Below the pieces are notes generated by a model. It did no database searches. It was not told where the DNA came from and saw nothing but the letters and a program-made list of their open reading frames with translations. From Pseudomonadota bacterium (GTDB taxonomy: Bacteria > Desulfobacterota > JAPLJL01): DNA of 35,949 bases. Both the position numbers and the translations under genes were made by a program. Where the stretch lies: NCBI GenBank assembly GCA_026388655.1, contig JAPLJI010000082.1, positions 1 to 35,949 of the forward strand. The letters are read 5' to 3'. Below are positions 30,583 through 35,949 of the stretch, one piece after another (within the stretch, counting starts at the first letter, position 1; the number at the start of each line of letters is the position of its first letter).

Positions 30583-31599
30583 ATGAAAATCCTGGTCACC
30601 GGCGGAGCCGGGTACATCGGTTCCCACACCGTTAAAATGCTGGGCCGGAAACGGCACGAGATCTTGACCGTCGACAACCTCTCCACCGGCCACCGCGAGG
30701 CCGTTCTTTTCGGGGGTTTCGAAAAAGGCGACATCCGCGACCGGGCCTTCCTGGACCGGGTTTTTCCCGCCTTCCGCCCGGAGGCGCTGATCCACTTCGC
30801 CGCGAGCGCGGTGGTTCCCGAGTCGGTGGAGAACCCCCTCCTTTACTGGGAAAACAATATTTCCGGCACGGTCACCCTCCTGCAGGCGGCGGTCCGGCAC
30901 CAGGTGAGGATGGCGGTGTTCTCCTCGAGCGCCGCGGTCTACGGCGAGCCCGAGCGGGTCCCGATCACCGAGGATCATCCCCAGCGGCCCGCCAATCCCT
31001 ACGGGATGACCAAGCTGGTGGGGGAGCAGATCCTGGCCGATTGCGACCAGGCCTACGGGCTGAAATCGGTTTCCCTCCGCTATTTCAACGCCGCCGGCGT
31101 CGACCCGGAGGGGGAGTTGGGCGAAGACCGGGAGGTGGAGACCCACCTGATCCCGGTCGTCCTCAAGGCGGCCGCCCGGGTCAAGAGCGGGAAGGCCGCA
31201 GGCCCCGAGCATAGTCGAGGGGGCGGGGCCGTGGTCCGTATTTTCGGCAGTGACTATCCCACCCCGGACGGGACCTGCGTCCGCGATTACATCCACGTAA
31301 ACGACCTGGCCCAGGCCCACATCCTGGCCCTGGAATGGCTCTCCCGGGAAAGGCGGAGCGAGGTCTTCAACCTGGGCAACGGCCGGGGCTACTCGGTCCG
31401 CCAGGTGGTGGAGGCGGCCCGCCGGGTCACGGGCGTTCGCATTCCCAGCCGGGACGAACCGCGCCGGCCCGGAGACCCGGCCGAGCTGGTCGCCGGCTCG
31501 GAGAAGATCCAGAAGGTCCTGGGCTGGAAGGCGGTTATTCCCGAGCTGGAAAAGATCATCGCCACCTCCTGGGGCTACTTCTCCAAGACCGCGGGATAG
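30583..31599 (+). CDS. galE: UDP-glucose 4-epimerase
   Basis: A 338-residue protein with GGAG six bases before the ATG. It interconverts UDP-glucose and UDP-galactose with tightly bound NAD. The Rossmann motif GGAGYIGSH is at 7-15, then TVDNLSTGHREAV, the active-site SSSAAVYGEP, YGMTK (Tyr140 and Lys144), RYFNAAGVDP and FGSDYPTPDGTCVRDYIHVNDLA. Between VLKAAARVK and VRIFGSDY about 14 extra residues (GKAAGPEHSRGGGA) are present that E. coli GalE lacks; their DNA contains a repeat-like CCCCGAGCATAGTCGAGGGG. It serves the sugar cluster. Confidence 0.94.
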   Translation: MKILVTGGAGYIGSHTVKMLGRKRHEILTVDNLSTGHREAVLFGGFEKGDIRDRAFLDRVFPAFRPEALIHFAASAVVPESVENPLLYWENNISGTVTLLQAAVRHQVRMAVFSSSAAVYGEPERVPITEDHPQRPANPYGMTKLVGEQILADCDQAYGLKSVSLRYFNAAGVDPEGELGEDREVETHLIPVVLKAAARVKSGKAAGPEHSRGGGAVVRIFGSDYPTPDGTCVRDYIHVNDLAQAHILALEWLSRERRSEVFNLGNGRGYSVRQVVEAARRVTGVRIPSRDEPRRPGDPAELVAGSEKIQKVLGWKAVIPELEKIIATSWGYFSKTAG

Positions 31600-31680
31600 A
31601 ATTTGTCCTTCCGCCCGTGGTCTAATATAATAAATACTAATCGTGACAATGATTCGCCTGGAAGCATTAAAGGAAAGCTT

Positions 31681-31765
31681 AAAGTCAAAAGTTCAAATGC
31701 CCAAGCCCAAAGGTCAAATAAATGTCCAAAATAAAAGTTCAAATGCTTAAGTTCAAATCATATGT
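31681..31765. repeat. C-family fragment
   Basis: AAGTTCAAATGCCCAAGCCC and AAAGGTCAAATAAATGTCC words resemble the left arm of C2, without the right arm or the centre. It is one of several repeats in the 31600-32343 gap, which has no recognisable gene; 31600-31680 and 32246-32343 hold only AT-rich and word-like DNA. Confidence 0.7.
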
Positions 31766-31835
31766 GTCCAAATTGGATTGTCTCCTCCGAAGAAAAACAG
31801 ACCATGAGACTTGAATTTGAAAATCATTGATTTGG

Positions 31836-31991
31836 CCCCCTCTCCTCTCCGAGCCGTAGGCTCCTACCCTCCCTCCGGGCTGGAAGCGGGGCTGGAAGCG
31901 GAGCCGGAAGCGGAGCCGGAGGCCCAACCCTCTCCTTCAGGACGAACCTTCAGGACAAGTCCCTCGAGGGGAGAGGAAAAGGGTGAGGGTG
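31836..31991. repeat. GC-rich GGCTGGAAGC element, copy A2
   Basis: It has the same order as A1: CTCTCCGAGCCGTAGGCTCC, CCTCCGGGCTGGAAGCGGGG, CAGGACGAACCTTCAGGACA, TCCCTCGAGGGGAGAGG, ending GGGTGAGGGTG. It is shorter than A1 because fewer internal units are present. Confidence 0.85.
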
Positions 31992-32020
31992 AAAAAATTA
32001 AGTTTTATTTTTAGCTTGTA

Positions 32021-32245
32021 ATTCCCCGTGATCTTGCCATGGGGTTACCTTATTCCGTCATTCCGCACTTGATGCGGAATCCAGTTGTTTTTTCTGGATC
32101 CCCGCTTTCGCGGGGATGACAGATGGAGAAGTGGATTCCCGCTGGAGTTTATCCCGCACTCTGATGCGGGACGGGAATGAAAACCCAGAGCCTAAGAATC
32201 GTTTTGAGAAAGATACCCCGCGGTCTTGGCGCGGGGAGCTTCATT
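32021..32245. repeat. Nested palindromic intergenic element, copy B2
   Basis: The outer frame (GGGGTTACCTTATT near 32040 and AGATACCCCGCGG near 32210) matches B1 in the same orientation. The inner 49-base module 32132-32180 is inverted relative to B1. It also has the perfect hairpin ATCCCCGCTTTCGCGGGGAT. Confidence 0.85.
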
Positions 32246-32343
32246 TTTGGTTTTTTGGGCTTATTTTGAATTTTGGATTTTGAAATTTGAATTTCAAGTT
32301 AGAGGTGCTTGGTCATTGGTGTTTTGCGTAAGGGGGTTTTGGC

Positions 32344-33840
32344 ATGAATAAAGTCAAGGAAGAGGGGCCGTTCACCTTTGTGGTCATTCTGGCCGGGGGC
32401 GCGGGTACGCGCTTCTGGCCGCTTTCCCGGGAAAAGATGCCCAAGCAGTTTCTCAGCCTGATCGGGGAGGAGTCCCTCCTCCAGCAGACCGTCAGCCGGG
32501 TCCGCGGCCTGACCCCGCCGGAGCGGATGATCGTGGTCACGAGCAAGTCCCAGGTCGAGGAAACCCTGCGCCAGCTCGCGCCCAATCCCCGGGGAAAGGA
32601 TCACCAACTCTGCCCGGTGATCATCGAGCCCCGCGCGCTCAACACCGCCCCCGCCATCGGCCTGGCCGCGGTTTTCGTCCGCCGCGTCGATCCCGATGGC
32701 GTGATGGTGGTCCTGCCCTCCGACCACTACATCCGCGACCAGGAGAAATTCTCCCGGGACATCGAGAACGCCATCCGGATCGCCCAGGAGGGCCACCTCG
32801 TCACCCTGGGCATTCCTCCCTCCCGTCCCGAGACCGGGTTCGGCTACATCGAGTTTGACGCCTCCACCCCGGGCAAAAACGGCTACCGGCCGGTGCTTTC
32901 CTTCCAGGAAAAGCCCAACCTGAAGACCGCCCAGGGTTACCTCTCCAAGGGCAACTATCTCTGGAACTCGGGGATGTTCGTCTGGAAAGCGGCGGCCATT
33001 CTGACCGAGATCGGCCGGCACCTCCCCGGGCTCGCCCGGGGCCTGGCCCGGGTTGAGCAGGTGATCAACGAGGTGGGCGGGACCACCTATCCCAACGCCA
33101 CCGACCTCCTGGAGACCCGGGAGATGAACCAGGCGATCGAGGAGATTTACCAGGAGATCGAACCGATCTCCATTGATTACGGGGTGATGGAGAAGTCCCG
33201 GAACGTGGTGGTGGTGCCGGCCAGCTTTGACTGGTCGGACGTCGGTTCCTTCAGCGCTCTTTTCGACCTTCTGCCCCAGGACGGGCAGGGGAACATCATC
33301 TCCGGCCGGGTCTTCGACCTCGAGAGCGAGAACTCCCTGATCCGCGGCGACCGCCGGCTCCTGGCCACCCTGGGCCTCCGGGACATGATCGTGGTCGACA
33401 CCGAGGACGCGCTCCTGGTCTGCTCCCGCGACCGGGCCCAGGAGGTGAGGAGGATCGTCGAGCAGATCAAGGACAAGGGTTTCGAGGAATCCATCATCCA
33501 CCGGACCGTGAAGCGTCCCTGGGGCTCCTACACGGTTCTCGACCAGGGCGACAAGTTCAAGGTCAAGCGGGTGGTGGTCAATCCCACCTCCCGCCTTTCC
33601 CTCCAGATCCACCATCACCGGAGCGAGCACTGGGTGATCGTCTCCGGCACCGCCCGGGTCACGGTGGCGGACAAGATTTTCGACCTCCATCCCGGCGAGA
33701 GCACCTTCGTTCCGGCCTCGGCCCGCCACCGGCTGGAAAATCCCGGGATCATCCCGGTGGTGATCGTGGAGGCCCAGTACGGCGAGTACCTGGGCGAGGA
33801 CGACATCGTTCGGTTCGAGGACGACTACGGAAGAGTGTAG
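32344..33840 (+). CDS. manC: Mannose-1-phosphate guanylyltransferase / mannose-6-phosphate isomerase (bifunctional type)
   Basis: A 498-residue protein; the upstream GGGGG is a possible Shine-Dalgarno. It makes GDP-mannose from mannose-1-phosphate. The nucleotidyltransferase domain begins ILAGGAGTRFWPLSREKMPK (the AlgA/ManC signature with pyrophosphorylase Arg and Lys) and continues with VVLPSDHYIRD, FGYIEFD, SFQEKPN, NSGMFVWKA and SFDWSDVGSF. The C-terminal cupin (VKRPWGSYTVLDQG..., LQIHHHRSEHWVIVSGTARV, FVPASARHRLEN) is the isomerase-like domain. It precedes phosphomannomutase, together a complete mannose-6-phosphate to GDP-mannose route for polysaccharide. Confidence 0.95.
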   Translation: MNKVKEEGPFTFVVILAGGAGTRFWPLSREKMPKQFLSLIGEESLLQQTVSRVRGLTPPERMIVVTSKSQVEETLRQLAPNPRGKDHQLCPVIIEPRALNTAPAIGLAAVFVRRVDPDGVMVVLPSDHYIRDQEKFSRDIENAIRIAQEGHLVTLGIPPSRPETGFGYIEFDASTPGKNGYRPVLSFQEKPNLKTAQGYLSKGNYLWNSGMFVWKAAAILTEIGRHLPGLARGLARVEQVINEVGGTTYPNATDLLETREMNQAIEEIYQEIEPISIDYGVMEKSRNVVVVPASFDWSDVGSFSALFDLLPQDGQGNIISGRVFDLESENSLIRGDRRLLATLGLRDMIVVDTEDALLVCSRDRAQEVRRIVEQIKDKGFEESIIHRTVKRPWGSYTVLDQGDKFKVKRVVVNPTSRLSLQIHHHRSEHWVIVSGTARVTVADKIFDLHPGESTFVPASARHRLENPGIIPVVIVEAQYGEYLGEDDIVRFEDDYGRV

Positions 33841-34110
33841 AGGAAGGTTAAAGGTTAAAGGTCAAGGGTCAAAGGTAAGAAACGGAAAAAGCTGCGTAAG
33901 TAATGAGTCCCTCGATCTTACTCGGGATAAACGCTTAGCTCTATGCCCCATGCTCTTTGCCCTACCTGTCCGACGTAGCCCCCGTCCTTCGTAGCTCCTG
34001 TCCTCCGGCCTGTCCGAAGGAGCTTTAGCGTAGTCGGAAGCCTAAGGCGTAGGATGGATCAGCGTAGTAGAATTGGCGAAGTTGGATGCCCCCTGACCTA
34101 AAATCAGTGG
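33841..34110. repeat. Word mosaic between manC and the phosphomannomutase gene
   Basis: It comprises AGGTTAAAGGTTAAAGGTCA heptads, GCTCTATGCCCCATGCTC, TTTGCCCTACCTGTCCGACG and CTTTAGCGTAGTCGGAAGCC repeats. No gene is seen. Confidence 0.7.
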
Positions 34111-34123
34111 ATCAAATAACCTC

Positions 34124-35575
34124 GTGACCCTGATTCCTTCCCACTGTTACCGACAATACGACATCCGCGGGATCGCGGAAGAGGAATTTCTCTCCGCGGG
34201 GATCGAGCGGCTCGGCCAGGCGATCGGGACCTACCTGCTCAAGTTTGCCCCGGGGAGGAGCAAAAAGGTAACCCTCGGCCGGGACGCCCGTCTGAGTTCC
34301 CCCCGTTTAAAGGACGCCCTCGCGGCCGGCCTGGCCCAGGCCGGGTTGGGGGTCGTCGATCTCGGGGTCTGCCCCACTCCCGTGCTTTATTTCTCGCTTT
34401 TTCACCTGAAACCCCGGGGCGGGGTGATGATCACCGGTTCGCACAACCCGCCCGAATACAACGGCTTTAAAGTCTGCTCGGGGAAGGAAACCCTTTACGG
34501 GGACGAGATCCAGAAAATCGGCAAGCTGGCTTCCTCCGGTCGACTCGCCCGGGGGCCCTTCCAGCCCGGAGGGCTTACAGGCCGGAGGGGGGGCCGGATC
34601 GAAACCCGGGAGATCATCCCGGATTATATTGATTTCATGGTGAGGCATTTCCGCGGGATCACGCCCTGGGCCCGGAAGCGCAGGGGCTTCCGGGTGGTTC
34701 TCGATTCCGGGAACGGAACCGCCGGCCTGGTGGCCCCGGAGATCCTGAAGCGGCTCCGGGTCAAGGCGGTCGAACTTTACAGTGAGCCGGATGGGCGGTT
34801 TCCCCACCACCATCCCGACCCCACGGTCCCGGAGAACATGCGGGACCTGGTCCAGGCCGTGGCCCGGGAGCGGGCGGCCGCGGGGATCGGTTATGACGGG
34901 GACGCCGACCGTCTCGGGGTGGTGGATTCGGAAGGGAACATCGTCTGGGGGGACACGCTGATGGCGGTTTTCTCCCGCGATATTCTCCGGAAAAACCCGG
35001 GAGCGGCGATCATCGGCGAGGTCAAATGCTCGCAGGTGATGTACGACGAGATCTCCCGCGCCGGGGGCCGGGCCATCATGTGGAAAACCGGCCATTCCTT
35101 GATCAAGAAGAAAATGCGGGAGGAAAAAGCCCTCCTGGCCGGGGAGATGAGCGGGCACCTCTTTTTCGCCGACCGGTACTTCGGCTACGACGACGCGATT
35201 TACGCCTCGCTCCGGCTGGTGGAGCTTCTGCTCCGGAGCGGGAAGAGCCTCTCCCGGTGGGCGGGGGAGCTTCCGGCCGTCTGCTCCACGCCCGAGATCC
35301 GGGTGGACTGCCGGGAGGAGCGGAAGTTCGAAATCGTGAAAGACCTGCGGGAATTCCTCTCCGATCCCGGCCGGGTCCGCAGCCATTTCGGGCTGGAACC
35401 GCGCGAGGTGGTTACCGTGGACGGGATCCGGATTGCCTTTGACCGGGGCTGGGTTTTGGTGCGGGCCTCCAACACCCAGCCGGCCCTGGTGCTCCGCTAC
35501 GAGGCGGAGGATGAACAGGTCCTGAAACGGCTTCGCGATTCTTTCGAAACCCTGCTGAATAAAGTAACGGGGTAG
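34124..35575 (+). CDS. manB: Phosphomannomutase / phosphoglucomutase
   Basis: A 483-residue protein with a GTG start and no obvious Shine-Dalgarno. It converts mannose-6-phosphate to mannose-1-phosphate (and often glucose phosphates). The phosphoserine loop is TGSHNPPEYNGFK (Ser106), the metal site GYDGDADRLGVVD (near 256), the sugar-binding GEMSGHLFF, and the phosphate loop RASNTQPALVLRYEA near the C-terminus, so the protein is complete. About 11 residues (PFQPGGLTGRR region, about 145-156) are encoded by an inverted A-family repeat and sit in a variable loop. It follows manC as expected. Confidence 0.94.
   Translation: MTLIPSHCYRQYDIRGIAEEEFLSAGIERLGQAIGTYLLKFAPGRSKKVTLGRDARLSSPRLKDALAAGLAQAGLGVVDLGVCPTPVLYFSLFHLKPRGGVMITGSHNPPEYNGFKVCSGKETLYGDEIQKIGKLASSGRLARGPFQPGGLTGRRGGRIETREIIPDYIDFMVRHFRGITPWARKRRGFRVVLDSGNGTAGLVAPEILKRLRVKAVELYSEPDGRFPHHHPDPTVPENMRDLVQAVARERAAAGIGYDGDADRLGVVDSEGNIVWGDTLMAVFSRDILRKNPGAAIIGEVKCSQVMYDEISRAGGRAIMWKTGHSLIKKKMREEKALLAGEMSGHLFFADRYFGYDDAIYASLRLVELLLRSGKSLSRWAGELPAVCSTPEIRVDCREERKFEIVKDLREFLSDPGRVRSHFGLEPREVVTVDGIRIAFDRGWVLVRASNTQPALVLRYEAEDEQVLKRLRDSFETLLNKVTG
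34558..34589 (-). repeat. A-family repeat piece in frame inside the phosphomannomutase gene
   Basis: These 32 bases are the reverse complement of 6133-6164 in copy A1 with one mismatch (GGCCTGTAAGCCCT and GGGCTGGAAG units). The frame is kept. Confidence 0.85.
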
Positions 35576-35624
35576 CGGGGTTGGAATCTTCGGGGTGGGA
35601 GGATTGGCGGCGCGGGATCCTCAA

Positions 35625-35948
35625 TCATTTCTGCTTGAACCATTCCACGACATTTTTCAATCCCTGGTGGAAATCGCAGACGGGTTTGTAGCCGAGCCGG
35701 GCCCGGATTTTGCCGATGTCGGCCACGGAATGCTTCACCTCTCCGCCGCGGGGCGGGGCGTAAATCGGCTTGAGGGAGCGCCGGGTCAGGGCCAGGAGAC
35801 TCCGGAAAAGCTCGTTGACGGAAACCCCCTGCCCGCCGGCCACGTTGAAAACCTCGCCGGGAAAATCGCGGGCCTTTTCCGCCGCCAGCAGGTTGGCCCG
35901 GACCACGTTGGCCACGTAGGTGAAGTCGCGGGTCTGCTCGCCGTCCCC
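35625..35948 (-). CDS. NAD-dependent sugar epimerase, C-terminal part (runs off window)
   Basis: The last 107 residues of a minus-strand gene whose start lies beyond 35949. It begins GDGEQTRDFTYVANVVRANLLAA, the conserved segment of extended SDR epimerases/dehydratases, then EVFNVAGGQGVSVNEL, and ends KNVVEWFKQK. The pattern is nearest to WbpP-type UDP-GlcNAc 4-epimerases and related UDP-glucuronate epimerases; dTDP-glucose dehydratase is less likely. It converges on the phosphomannomutase gene (49-bp gap), and no clear terminator is visible between them. Confidence 0.85.
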   Translation of the reverse strand, partial: GDGEQTRDFTYVANVVRANLLAAEKARDFPGEVFNVAGGQGVSVNELFRSLLALTRRSLKPIYAPPRGGEVKHSVADIGKIRARLGYKPVCDFHQGLKNVVEWFKQK

Positions 35949-35949
35949 G

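Noticed and set aside
30334-31320. Minus-strand frame with (Ser-Ile-Val)n tail
   Set aside because: Arises from the stop-free 9-bp array plus the antisense of galE.
35576-35624. Bidirectional terminator between convergent genes
   Set aside because: No convincing GC stem with a T-run on either strand.

Overview
The window is GC-rich bacterial DNA from a Gram-negative organism. Evidence for an outer membrane is a beta-barrel protein ending in an aromatic residue, several exported proteins and an extracytoplasmic-function (ECF) sigma factor with its anti-sigma factor. A ferredoxin-like protein, a B12-type radical SAM enzyme and the methylmalonyl-CoA pathway fit an anaerobic or syntrophic lifestyle, as in Desulfobacterota or one of the uncultured Gram-negative candidate phyla. 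The phylum cannot be fixed from this window.

Layout. 1-4959 (minus): the start of an M28-type peptidase, a multi-span membrane protein, a YkgJ-type CxxCxxCC protein, then a run comprising an Fe-S protein, a small Cys-containing partner, a membrane-anchored HExxH metallopeptidase, a two-span membrane protein and an unknown protein. 5165-5934 (minus): a winged-helix/nucleotidyltransferase fusion with a likely operator and a tiny signal-peptide ORF upstream. 6295-10658 (minus): methylmalonyl-CoA mutase catalytic chain, acyl-CoA carboxyltransferase and an SDR reductase. 10962-14332: a HEAT-repeat protein divergent from comEC, then tRNA-Leu(CAA). 14485-17938: an exported TPR-like protein, a MITE, a Phd/RelE toxin-antitoxin pair with a perfect 39-bp palindrome, and a radical SAM protein. 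18360-24725: smc, ftsY and an outer-membrane beta-barrel protein. 25088-28082: a four-gene operon of ECF sigma factor, anti-sigma factor, small exported acidic protein and FecR/DUF3106-like protein. 28528-35949: nucleotide-sugar genes (UDP-sugar dehydrogenase, galE, manC, phosphomannomutase, a partial epimerase) for surface polysaccharide, interrupted by an AT-rich four-helix-bundle gene.

The most unusual feature is the DNA between and inside the genes. Many gaps are filled with mosaics of short low-complexity words of roughly 7-9 nt, and several of these are arranged as imperfect palindromes (the same word family inverted at the two ends). There are also larger dispersed elements: a GC-rich GGCTGGAAGC family (A), nested dRS3-like palindromes (B), about 200-bp TTCAAA/TTTGGCATT palindromes (C), and two MITE copies. 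They reach into genes. Two exported proteins appear to have signal peptides encoded by word DNA. Family A copies lie in frame inside the fecR-like gene, the small exported-protein gene and the phosphomannomutase gene, resembling Rickettsia palindromic elements in principle. galE carries a similar-looking extra loop. A four-helix-bundle gene sits between inverted arms of the same word family. These are the observations most worth following up; the gene functions themselves are mostly standard.
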